Assembly (NCBI GenBank): GCA_004802705.1
Contig: SGPL01000634.1
Coordinates: 1 to 17,554, forward strand
Reading direction: 5' to 3'
From: Bondarzewia mesenterica
Lineage: Eukaryota > Basidiomycota > Agaricomycetes > Russulales > Bondarzewiaceae
Length of the DNA: 17,554 bases
Position 1 is the stretch's first letter. Each line of letters starts with the position of its first letter. Position numbers and translations under genes: made by a program. The notes beneath the pieces were generated by a model, which was not told the DNA's origin, ran no database searches, and was given only the letters and a program-made list of their open reading frames with translations. Positions 8,996 through 17,424 of the stretch are shown here, one piece after another.

Positions 8996-9398
8996 TGTTA
9001 AGTCGGTTAGGTTTCTATGGCTTTGCTTGTTGACTAAGCCTAGGTCGTGCCTTATTAGGGCTTCAAGAGAATTTCAGGACACTAGCTGCTAGCTAGGTTG
9101 AGCAAGATATGAAGTAGCAAAGGTAGGGACTTTAACCCTATATCCTATTGTAGTAGTTCTATCGAGTTACAAAGATAGATAAAAGAGATTAAGCTGAGTA
9201 AGCACAAGTCTGGTCACAATATATATATAGCCCTGCTGCAGTGCACGGACTAGCTTACATAATTGTACAGGGCATGGAAGTGGAAGGGCTAGTAGAGGTA
9301 AAGTGGTCGCAGTTAGCTAGACTGCCTCATTGGGAAGGGTAATGTGATGCGTCCATAAAAGGAAAAGGAAAAGTTATATAATACTATCATTCATGACA
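8996..9398 (-). repeat. 5' LTR of the gypsy element
   Basis: This 403-bp copy pairs with 1724-2125. It begins TGTTAAG and ends TTCATGACA on the plus strand and is followed by AGCAC. As the element reads on the minus strand, this copy supplies the promoter. Confidence 0.95.
9218..9229 (-). promoter_or_regulatory. TATA box of the 5' LTR promoter
   Basis: The minus strand reads TATATATATATT. The predicted start of the element RNA is near 9195, about 30 bases downstream, at the sequence complementary to the primer-binding site. The TATA run is unchanged between the two LTRs. Confidence 0.6.
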
Positions 9399-9403
9399 AG
9401 CAC
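9399..9403. repeat. Target-site duplication AGCAC, right copy
   Basis: Direct duplicate of 1719-1723, created when the gypsy element entered the LINE. Confidence 0.9.
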
Positions 9404-9705
9404 ACTATCATGCACAAAAATTGTTCCAAACATAATTCATCATTCAGTGTTAGGACGCACAATATCCTTGAACGTAAGATAATATGAGAGTCTGAAAAAC
9501 TGAAGATTCAATAATAAGTTCATAATCAATTTCTGGGCATGAGCATGAAATGCTCCAGAATAGAAGATGACTAGATCCATAAAATGGATCTATTACACTA
9601 ACAGCCGAGACTAGAAAGAACAGAGATACCTGAAGGAAGTCTGATAAAAGACTGCACGATAATACAAGATGCACCTACAAAGTCGACCGTTGTATGTCTC
9701 ACCCC
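9404..9705 (+). mobile_element. Continuation of the interrupted LINE reverse transcriptase, right of the gypsy insertion
   Basis: Past the gypsy element the plus strand picks up the LINE protein where it was cut. TIMHKNCSKHNSSFS (9404-9455) fits the segment after the FVDD motif. Further pieces, in shifting frames, are RLERTEIPEGSLIK (about 9610-9655) and KRLHDNTRCTYKVDRC (about 9645-9693). They resemble the R-L-x-R-T-x-G-I-P-E and P-K-M-T-Y-A-x-D-V-W segments of these LINEs. Several frameshifts are needed. Beyond about 9700 only a weak LLPFHL resemblance (about 9715-9735) remains, and no RNase H domain is found. Identity rests on residue patterns and on continuity across the insertion. Confidence 0.6.
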
Positions 9706-9742
9706 CCCATCAGCTTCTCCTTCCCTTCCATTTGTTTTTCTC

Positions 9743-10462
9743 ATGTCTGAACCTTGGATTTCCATGCTACCACCACCTACTAGTTATCTGCCCCCATATG
9801 CCATTCTGTCCTCAGTGCTTATTATGGGTGCCAAACTTGGTGCCATTACCTTGGAACCACCATCTCATTAGTTGATCGATACTGCTCATACTGGTCAATC
9901 AATATCTATGCACATCTCTATCGTGCTCCCCTCAGTTGAAGCAATGAACTTCCATGTTTCCACCTAGTTTCTATCTGATCTACCTTATGCTGTTCGATCA
10001 TTTTCCACCCTCACAGTTTCCCTCGCTCCCTTATCTTTTATTGTATTCCTGATCAATGAGCTCCTCTACCGCAATAAACTACATGAGATTTTTCTAGTGC
10101 GACGTGACTCTGGACCAGAACTTTTATGGGTGAACGCTTCACATCTGCCACTCAACAACTGGTTCATCCAGTTCATTCAGCAGCATCTCTCGAGTCTCTA
10201 CTTTGCTGTTTGAGCTTGACTCAGTTTTGGTTCGCATCACCGTGAGATCATGCAGCAGATGAAGAAAGAGATGTTGTAGATGGCTTTGAGAGAAAAGAAT
10301 GGTGGCAGGGTGGTATGAGAAGAGATAAGAAGGTATATCTCATCAAAACTAGGACTCTCAGCACTCTCTGATGATCTCATCAATCGTCCAAATGAGCTGA
10401 TCACTTGAATCTGCAAGGCATCGCTTGTGCACATGGATGCTCCAGGATCAAGATTGTTATCC
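9743..10462 (+). pseudogene. Decayed reading frame of unknown product (about 240 codons)
   Basis: From ATG TCT GAA at 9743 one frame reads as plausible protein for 240 codons if seven stops are passed (9869, 9965, 10211, 10217, 10277, 10316, 10406). All are TAG or TGA, one transition from CAG, TGG or CGA. The next stop, TAA, is at 10463. The residues look protein-like: a Pro-rich start (MLPPPTSYLPPYAIL), FLSDLPYAVRSFSTLTVSLA, FLINELLYRNKLHEIFLVRR, DSGPELLWVNASHLPLNNWF, then Lys/Glu-rich helices (REIMQQMKKEML, EEIRRYISSKLGLSALSDDL). No frameshift is needed. I do not recognise the family. It may be a decayed host gene, the start of another transposon protein, or a chance open stretch, though the composition makes chance less likely. 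Confidence 0.45.
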
Positions 10463-12240
10463 TAATCAGCCAAGAGATTCTGTTTGGACATTTACCTGTA
10501 CATCCTCCACACTCTTTCTTATCTTTTTTCTACTTGGACTCAGTATTAGCAATTTTTGTTTATTTCTTCGCTCGCTCACTCGCTCATTTATTTTATGGGC
10601 ATGCTCATCTTCCTCGCTCTTTACCTTTGCTTTCAGCACACCCTCTTAAGCCCCCTTACAAGAAGATATTGATGGAATCTCAACTTTCTCCTGTTCGCGC
10701 ACATCTCCTACTCGTCATATACATGCGCACAAGTTTCTTTTATTTTCTTACACATTGGACATACTTTTTTTTTAATTTCCTCCATTCTTTCCTAACTCAA
10801 GACTTCATCTTGAGCTCACACTTGCCCTTCATCTTCATTCACACTAGGCTACTAACTTTGTTCGGACAAAAACCCCCCACTCAGTAATTTTCTTTTGATT
10901 TCTTTCTTTTACTTCATGCTATTTGGCAGAGATCAGTAAAATAGATATTTGAGTTGTCATACAGAAATCCAGGTTGAGGTCTGACAAGGTCAAAACCAAT
11001 TGACCTATGGACCATAGGTGTGTAAAGACCATGAATTGCACAACTATATTTAAAGCTACTGATGAGCACCCCTGCTCTCTAACCTTAGAGACTACTATTT
11101 TTGCCTCTTAGTTTTAGATCCAAAACCTTTACCATCTCTGTCCATTTGTGATGTCTTGCAATCTCTGCCAACCTTTTATGATCTTTTGTGATTTCTCCTC
11201 AGCTTGACTGCTTTGACCCAAGATTATGAGACCTTTCCTTGTCAATGCTCTAGACCTTCTCCACGTGTTAGACCATCACAATTGATGATGCTGAGTAGCA
11301 CTCAAGGTCATCCATTCAGCACAATCACTTTCAGTATGATCAGCTGACCATCTGCAACATCACCTGCAACCTGTTTTGATCTGATATTGCTTGGAGCACA
11401 TGCTCCTCTGTTCTATCATTTTATCGCATGTTATTTACAGAAGACTTTGCAGAGCACCTATCGGGTTCACCAGATTACCTTTTACCTTTTGATCTCACAT
11501 GCTTTTGCTTCTCTTCAAACTGATGCCAAATTACTAATCGCTGAATGTTCTTGTTCCTATTTTTCATTTCATTCTTCTTGCTCTGACTTCGCCCTTGTTC
11601 ACTCATTTTCTATCTTCATCGTACAGTATTCATTATATCTTTCGGTCTCTCATCTCTGCTCTTCACTTAGTATATAAGCTACGATACATCTCTGCAAAAA
11701 AACAGATCAGTCTCCAGACTTCAGACCTCATTTCACTTGTGTAAACTGTGACTGTGATTGTGACCTTTGACCTGCAACTTTGACTTTGCTGTGACTTATT
11801 GTGATCTTGGCGTCTTCATCTCATCAACATCACTCATCTGCCTTTACCACCATGTTTTGTCTCTATATCTTATCCATCCCCCTACTTTATAACTTTTTAG
11901 ACCCTTGACCACAAATATTGCACTGACTTCACACCTTTATCGAAATATCGCTCCGATATCACACTTGATCGCATGCTCTCATTCATCTTTTGTACTCATC
12001 CACTCATACATCTGTGTTTTTGCAGCAGATGTCTACTCGACTCACCCTCTTGCACATCATCTGTGGTGTCTTTTGGGGTGCTGTTTCTCCCCTAGGGGCA
12101 TCGTGAGTGTATCACCATATGGCTTGGCTGTGCAGATCTAGTGAATTATACATCCAATTTGAAATTTCTTTCAAAGGGCGATCAGGCCAAAAGTTTAAGA
12201 CTAATCTGGCCTCTTTTTAATTGCAAATCAATCCTTTTGA
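10463..12240. other. No recognisable gene; strongly pyrimidine-rich plus strand
   Basis: The plus strand is rich in T and C, especially 10490-10910, and open frames here (such as 10405-10887) are runs of Phe, Leu, Ser and His with no motif. A possible decayed coding patch lies at about 11281-11550 (frame 1, including SFYRMLFTEDFAEHLSGS and PDYLLPFDLTCF) but stops interrupt it and no family is evident. An imperfect palindrome CCTATGG-A-CCATAGG sits at 11004-11018. I cannot assign the region. Confidence 0.5.
11671..11678 (+). promoter_or_regulatory. Possible TATA box
   Basis: TATATAAG is followed by a pyrimidine-rich leader and, at 11851, an ATG in a favourable context (TACCACCATG). The frame from that ATG is only about 20 codons, so a gene start here is not supported. 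It might belong to a decayed promoter. Confidence 0.2.
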
Positions 12241-12250
12241 TTTATAATTT

Positions 12251-12297
12251 ATGTGGGTCACTCCATGCAGTTCAAGTGGATACTGCTGGACCCACAT
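12251..12297. repeat. Inverted repeat ATGTGGGTC / GACCCACAT with inner stem
   Basis: A perfect 9-base inverted repeat (12251-12259 and 12289-12297) encloses a second pair, GCAGT / ACTGC (12268-12272 and 12282-12286). Together they could form a two-step hairpin. It lies about 100 bases before a CCAAT/TATA pair and could be a regulatory or mobile-element end, but nothing else supports either. Confidence 0.35.
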
Positions 12298-12356
12298 CTT
12301 TGTATTTACAATTCTAACCCACTTTACTACTTATTAATATAGAAAGCTGGGATCTC

Positions 12357-12435
12357 ATTGGTTCAACCCAAGGAGTTTACTATTGATACATTTGTATTGT
12401 GTTTGTTAGCACAGCCTCTTTTGTACATATAAAAA
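12357..12435 (+). promoter_or_regulatory. Promoter-like CCAAT and TATA elements upstream of the copia element
   Basis: ATTGG (an inverted CCAAT box) at 12357-12361 is followed by TATAAAAA at 12428-12435, then GAGAGGAG and a small GGAG...CTCC hairpin. This layout is common in copia LTR promoters and the copia frame follows on the same strand. No LTR boundary, primer-binding site or second LTR copy was found, so the link to the copia element is an inference. Confidence 0.35.
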
Positions 12436-12439
12436 GAGA

Positions 12440-13335
12440 GGAGAAATCCTCCAAACAATCCAGTCCATTATTTTAATTTACTTTTCCCCCAATCGACTCA
12501 CCTCAAGGTTGTTCCAGTTCTTGAGCACCTTACCCCTTTGAACACTTATTGACTGACTTTTCTAAGGTGGCTTTGCCCTCTTATTGAAGTCACTCTCAGG
12601 CTAGTAAATTCATCTCTATGCTTCAAGAAGCTCTGTCTTAACCTAGAGGCAACTGGTCTATAGAATCTGTGCCTACTTCTGTGAAGTATCTGAAAGCACA
12701 TGGCTTTTTAGGGTTTCGTAGGATCAGTTGAATTCTGGTTGATCTCACCTTCTGGGATTGAATCTTAGCTTGCTTATCTTCTTCATCGTCAGCATCTATC
12801 TGTACGCTGAAATCGAGTCTATATCATGAGTCTATGCCAAATCGATATCTGAAGTCATGAAGTCTATGCCAAATTTAAGTATACATCATGAGTCTGCGCT
12901 AAGTCAGTCTATCCAAAGTCTACATTATTAAAGTCTAGTCTAGTCCAGTCTACATCATGAGTCTATGTTAAATTTATCATCTACATCTACGTCTTATGCT
13001 TTCAATTCAGTTTACGATCACATCTATGTTCTTTTGTTTTTTTCCCATCCAGTTGATCTGATTCTGCTGAAGCTTTTATCAAGCCCAAAATCTCTCACAT
13101 TCATCCACATTCATCTCCAGTGAATTCTTTTGACTTCTTCAGTCCAGTTCACCACACTGTTCATCCCTTGACTACAACTCTTCAGCTCACCTTTGAGATC
13201 TAGTGCATACTATCTCCTTGAGTGTAGTTGGGCAATAAAACAGACCTACCTCAAGAACACCCAGACTGTTCTTTGAACAATGTCAATTCTGAGACAGCCT
13301 GAACACTTGAGTTTGTTTTACTCATCGAAGTCAGT
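12440..13335. other. Leader-like stretch before copia gag, no clear gene
   Basis: No continuous frame is visible. A short plus-strand piece at about 12625-12710 (RGNWSIESVPTSVKYLKAHGF) vaguely fits the W...YLxAHG pattern of copia Gag N-termini, but the stops and distance leave it weak. The stretch also contains the short degenerate repeats at 12816-12975. Confidence 0.3.
12816..12975. repeat. Short degenerate repeats of a CATGAGTCTATGCCAAAT-like unit
   Basis: Near-copies begin about 12823, 12855, 12885 and 12953, each with TCATGAGTCT or TCATGAAGTCT followed by ATGCCAAAT, GCGCTAAGT or ATGTTAAAT. Between the third and fourth copies AGTCTA/AGTC motifs recur. Spacing is irregular. Confidence 0.6.
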
Positions 13336-13950
13336 TAGTGTGATTTGAGTGCACCCTCCCAGTGCCTCTCACATCTTTCCAATTTTCTTGGAACAAATTT
13401 ATAGCATAACAACGACACTCTGTGATCTTGCAGAAAAATGGGACAAGGTGGCTGAAATTAATGTTCACTGCAGGCTTCATAATTTGTGATGCCAAGAAGG
13501 CAGCAACATCTACATACACCTCGATATGCTCATTAGTCTTCAGAATCAACTTAAAAGCATGAGTTTAGCATTCACTAATGATGATTTCATTGCAGTTATT
13601 TTTTCTTTCCTTCTAAAATCTTATGAATCCTTAATCTTGATCCTCACTTCAACAGCCATGGGCAACAAAACCAATCTTACTCTTGCTAACACCATTCAAC
13701 ATTTATCATAGGAGTTTGACTGTTATTTGATCCAAACTTAGCTAGAGAAGAAGACATCATCTGATGAGATGACACTATATTTGTATCCCTATGAAAAAGA
13801 AAAAGAGATTATCATAAGAAAAAGGGCTCAAGCAGTGGTAAGAAATGCCATAATTGTAGACTTACTAACCATATCACTACTGACTGCTTTCATCCTAGTG
13901 GCAGGAAAAAAGGTCAGTGGCTAGCAAGCATAAACAAACCTGACTAGCAT
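13336..13950 (+). pseudogene. Ty1/copia Gag, degenerate 3' part
   Basis: The frame near 13520-13790 gives DMLISLQNQLKSMSLAF, NDDFIAVIFSFLLKSYESL and TLANTIQHLS-stop-EFD. This is the UBN2/copia Gag pattern of an L-I-S-x-x-x-x-L helix followed by DDF...I..LP.SYE. A 1-base shift in the A-rich run near 13795 leads to the frame with a CCHC zinc knuckle, CHNCRLTNHITTDC (13846-13887), whose four zinc ligands are intact. HPSGRKKGQW follows, typical of copia Gag ends. Upstream to about 13380 the fit is weaker. Gag would package the element RNA. Confidence 0.75.
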
Positions 13951-14514
13951 AATTATAACTGAGGATAGGTGAACTTGACCAAGAACATCATGGCAATGGA
14001 GGCTCATGACTTCAAATACTGCTTTATAGTGACTTTTAATCTCACCGCGCTAATCGTAAATCTCAGTGCTTCATCTGAAAGGCATATTCAATACCTCAAC
14101 ATGTGTGCAAGCCATCACATATCTCCCTATCAAGAGGAATTCACTGACTTTATCAGTATTCCTTTAAAACCAATCTCTGCAGCTGACAAATGTATCTTTA
14201 TAACCATGAGATGTGGCACTATTATTATTCACCTACTGAATGGTAACATAACATCAACTGTTACCCTTAAGAATGTGTTGTATATGCCTAGCATTGTATT
14301 GATGCTTATTTCAATAAGCTGCATTAATAGTGCAAGCTTTGCGATCTACATGAAGGATGAGATCAATGTGATCACTGATTCATCTGATCATTTCATTGCT
14401 CAGATTTCATGAATGAACAACCTGTACAAAGTTGTAAACAAAACAACTATGACAAGTATTACAGACAACATGCTGATATCAAAGGGGAAGGACAAAGTAT
14501 GTGCTCACCTTGTG

Positions 14515-15360
14515 CTATCAGCAAAGGACATTCATTATTAACTAGGCCACATCTCTATCAAAACTATAAAAAAGCTTATTAAGAACAGTGTTATTGATGG
14601 CATTGACTTAGACAAACTGTCCATAAAGATGAAGCTTTACTCTACATGTATATAGGCAAAGATAATGCACATCTCATTCTTGAAGGAATGGATATATACA
14701 TGTGCAATGCGTTACAGTGAGCTTATACATTCAGACCTTTAGGGACCCACTCTTATCACATCTATCACTAAATATTGCTACACCATGCCATTGCTAGATG
14801 ATTTCTCACACAAAATCATGTTGAAGCACCTGTGATCAAAGGATGAAGCATATCAGCACTATCATTAGTACAAAGCTTTTGTCAAGGCTCATCGAGGTGT
14901 CGAGCAGATTAGCACATTTTGTATCAACTATAGTGGCAAATTCACATCTGAGGAATTCAAAACTCATCTTAAAAATGCAAGGATGGTCTATGAAAAGACC
15001 ATCCATGATTCCTCCACCTAGGACAGCACCACTGAATGCTTTTTGTGCATCATCATCAAGTGTGTGTATGCCCTACTCATCACTTCAGGCTTTCTAAAAT
15101 TCTTGTGGGCCACAGTGATATCATATACCATTTGGTTGTAGAACTAAACTAGCACGAGAATGCTGTTAGGGATGACACCATATAAAACAGTCTATGGTAG
15201 AAAGCTAGATTTAAGCAATTTACATGAGTGAGAATGCAAAATATAGGTAAAGATTGAAAGAAGAAATAAACTTAAAGTGCAGGCAGTTGAAAGACACTTT
15301 ATTAACTACAGCACTGAGAGTAAGGGTGTGTTAGTATACTGGCCAGTGAAACAGCAGATT
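14515..15360 (+). other. Copia integrase domain
   Basis: LSAKDIHY-stop-LGHIS gives the His pair region. LYSTCI-stop-AK gives the CxxC region with the first Cys changed to Tyr, as in the gypsy integrase. The core shows IHSDL-stop-GP (catalytic Asp at 14734-14736), then YSGKFTSEEFKTHLK (about 14929-14973), where the second Asp region DNGGEF is altered. STTECFL (about 15028-15048) has the Glu. LLGMTPYKTVYGRKLDLSNL and LHEWECKI-stop-VK follow, matching the TPYExxYGRKPxLxxLHxWGC motif. Confidence 0.85.
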
Positions 15361-15699
15361 AGTTTTGAGCAGAACATCATTTGGAATGATGCTCCACTGC
15401 TAGATATTGCTGTTGATATTCAGGATGAAAGGGGAGATGATGCATAAGCAAATGTGTGAGTAAGCAATGTAAAAAGAGCAGCACACAGTGTGCTTTTACT
15501 AAGTGACTTGCACATGCTGCCCATTTTACACACACTGTTAATGTCTTAAACTGAAATGTCTGACTAAAACATAGATGGCATCATCTCCTTGAATGAAATG
15601 CTTAGTTAGAATATTGAAAACAAACAAAAGATGAACAACTTACCTAGCTTAGACCACCATGTACTACCTGCATCTACTTCTCTTACCCCTTCTGAACTT

Positions 15700-16445
15700 A
15701 TTTCCACCTGATCTCAATGCATTTTTAAGCCCTCTGACTATATCTATCATCTTGAATGTGGTAAAGGCACTACAACTGGCAGTGCATGAGTGCTAGCCAT
15801 TCTGTGAGGCATGTATCTTGTGCTAGATGAGAGCATTGCAAATGTTGCTAAAGATGACCAAATTGAGGCCATCAATGCTTTTCTTGTAGGGATAGATGGT
15901 GATGAAGATGAGCTGGAAGAGCTTGAGGATGCCACACAAATAGCATCCAAGGGAATCAAGTGGGCAATGGATGCTAAGGCAGTCAAGAGGATAGAGCTGA
16001 GGAGTGTTGATGATATGTGCAAATGCATGGACTAGCTGAAATGGAAGGCAGCAATTCTAGATGAGTTAGATTGGATGGAAAAGCTAGGGATGTAATACTT
16101 AGTCAATAGACTTACTGCTGCAAATGTTGTTGGCAGCAAGTAAGTGTTCAAGATCAAGCGCAGCACTGCTGGTAAAATTACCAAATATAAAGCATGCTTA
16201 GTTGCTTAAGGTTTCATGCAAGTTCCCTGTGTTGATTATAGTGACACATTTGCACCTATCACTAAACTCACTTTCATTTATATTTTGCTCACTTTAGCTG
16301 CCTATTTTGATTAAAAAATCCATTAAATGGATGTCAAAAATGCACTCTTTAATAGTGAGCTTGAGGAGGAGATTTATATAAAGCAATCTCTTAGATATGC
16401 TACTCCTGGCCTCAAGGACAAAGTCTGCTGCCTAGTCATATCAAA
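15700..16445 (+). other. Copia hinge and N-terminal reverse transcriptase
   Basis: FKPSDYIYHLECGKGTTTG (15729-15785) is the linker found between copia integrase and RT. An acidic stretch (15890-15945, GDEDELEELED) precedes LKWKAAILDELDWMEKLGM, which matches the Wxx-A-x-x-x-E-L start of the copia RT domain. ANVVGSK-stop-VFKIKRS, KITKYKACLVA-stop-GF, VPCVDYSDTFAPITKLTF and MDVKNALFNSELEEEIYIKQ (16327-16386) follow. DKVCCL at about 16420 is the last recognisable element residue group; sequence of the satellite array takes over. Confidence 0.9.
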
Positions 16446-16447
16446 AG

Positions 16448-17102
16448 AAAGCTACTGTGATGTAAAATGCATGCTAGAGCTTGCTGAAGCCTTTTGGCAA
16501 ACTCTTTATCTTTTCTGGAAAAAAACAGTGTGTTCATCAGTGAGCAAGGCTAAAGATGCAAAACAAGAGTTAACGTAGATGAATATATAATTATGATATA
16601 TGTGTAAAAAGCTGTTATAATGGAGAATCCACAATATACAATGCCAAAGCTATTCAGTAATGTCATCAGCCTTTTTAGCAAGAAACAATGATCTTACTGA
16701 GATATATTATTCAAAAGATAGAACAAGTGTTATTCATGATGAATACACAAGTATTATATATGGGCAGGAAGGTATTGTGATGCAGAATGCTCTTTGAACA
16801 ATGCTAAAGCTATTTGGGAAAGTCTTACACCTTCTTGGTGAGGAACAGTGATCTCATCGGGCAACATCATTGAGAAAACAGTACAAGTCCCAGTGGAGAT
16901 GAATATACAAGCATGATATATTGGCTCAAAGCTATTTTAATGCCAAATCCATGCTCGCTGACATTAAAGCCATTTGATAAAGTCTTGCACCTTCTCGAAG
17001 AAGAACAGTGATGACATCAATAAACATCATTATAAATACAGCATAAATGCCAGTAGAGATGAATATACAAGTATAATATATAGAAAGAAAGGCATTATGA
17101 TG
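16448..17102 (+). repeat. 160-bp satellite array, direct part
   Basis: Units begin at 16448, 16608, 16768, 16928 and 17088, exactly 160 bases apart. They differ by many substitutions but no net indel. The best-conserved part is a 24-base box GATGAATATACAAGTATAATATAT-like, starting at 16578, 16738, 16898 and 17058. A second conserved part is AAAGCTATTTGG...AAAGTCTT. Since 160 is not a multiple of three and stops occur in all frames, the array is not coding. The fifth unit is cut at 17102 by the turn into the inverted copy. Confidence 0.9.
16491..16812 (+). repeat. Left arm of a perfect 322-bp inverted repeat
   Basis: Every base of 16491-16812 is complementary, in reverse order, to 17103-17424; I compared them line by line and found no mismatch. 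The arm spans the end of array unit 1, all of unit 2 and the first 45 bases of unit 3. The spacer to the other arm is 290 bp. Confidence 0.95.
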
Positions 17103-17424
17103 TAGCTTTAGCATTGTTCAAAGAGCATTCTGCATCACAATACCTTCCTGCCCATATATAATACTTGTGTATTCATCATGAATAACACTTGTTCTATCTT
17201 TTGAATAATATATCTCAGTAAGATCATTGTTTCTTGCTAAAAAGGCTGATGACATTACTGAATAGCTTTGGCATTGTATATTGTGGATTCTCCATTATAA
17301 CAGCTTTTTACACATATATCATAATTATATATTCATCTACGTTAACTCTTGTTTTGCATCTTTAGCCTTGCTCACTGATGAACACACTGTTTTTTTCCAG
17401 AAAAGATAAAGAGTTTGCCAAAAG
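17103..17424 (-). repeat. Right arm of the perfect 322-bp inverted repeat
   Basis: Reverse complement of 16491-16812 with no mismatch. The match stops sharply at both ends: at 17102/16813 and at 17425/16490. Confidence 0.95.

Larger units (their letters stand above)
1724..9398 (-). mobile_element. Full-length Ty3/gypsy chromodomain retrotransposon, degenerate, with an additional 3' reading frame
   Basis: The element is 7675 bp, bounded by two similar LTRs that start TGT and end ACA, and flanked by the AGCAC duplication. On the minus strand it carries gag, then pol in the order protease, reverse transcriptase, RNase H, integrase, chromodomain. This order and the chromodomain place it among the chromoviruses. 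A third coding-like frame of about 1.5 kb lies between the chromodomain and the 3' LTR. A candidate self-priming site sits by the 5' LTR and a purine tract by the 3' LTR. All frames contain stops and pol has at least two frameshifts, so this copy cannot move by itself. LTR divergence of about 11% shows it is not recent, although transition-biased decay makes dating from it unreliable. Confidence 0.95.
13951..16445 (+). pseudogene. Ty1/copia Pol (protease, integrase, start of reverse transcriptase), degenerate and truncated
   Basis: From 13799 to 16445 one plus-strand frame carries all copia domains in order without an indel that I can detect, yet it holds about 27 stops. Protease: LNMCASHHISP (14095-14127) matches LDSGASxHxxP with the catalytic Asp changed to Asn. 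Gag-pre-integrase: PLLNGNITSTVTLKNVLYMP-like residues. Integrase, hinge and RT follow. Several stops fall on invariant positions (DLWGP as DL-stop-GP, GSKWVF as GSK-stop-VF, VAQGF as VA-stop-GF, HQMD as H-stop-MD) and need only transitions. The domain order protease, integrase, RT is diagnostic for copia. The RT ends at the satellite array before its YVDD motif, and RNase H is absent. Confidence 0.9.

Noticed and set aside
10405..10887. A 160-codon plus-strand open frame rich in Phe, Leu, Ser and His that looks like a membrane protein
   Set aside because: Its composition follows from the pyrimidine-rich DNA; hydrophobic residues are what T-rich codons give. No motif or defined membrane spacing supports a gene, and the overlapping frame is equally open.
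11004..11018. Palindrome CCTATGG-A-CCATAGG as an operator or terminator
   Set aside because: It is isolated with no gene beside it; a single short palindrome is expected by chance in a window of this size.
12029..12106. Short frame MSTRLTLLHIICGVFWGAVS with a signal-peptide look, after a TTTTTGCAG acceptor-like site
   Set aside because: It ends after 26 codons, the downstream frame has no protein-like continuation, and no matching upstream exon was found.
15747..16028. Minus-strand open frame with a run of ten serines
   Set aside because: It is the antisense of the acidic Asp/Glu hinge of the copia element, whose plus-strand frame has recognisable motifs on both sides.
13799..16445. Stop-codon reassignment, since frames are otherwise intact
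   Set aside because: TAG, TAA and TGA are all used at Trp, Gln and Arg positions, and catalytic residues are lost as well, which fits mutation rather than a changed code.
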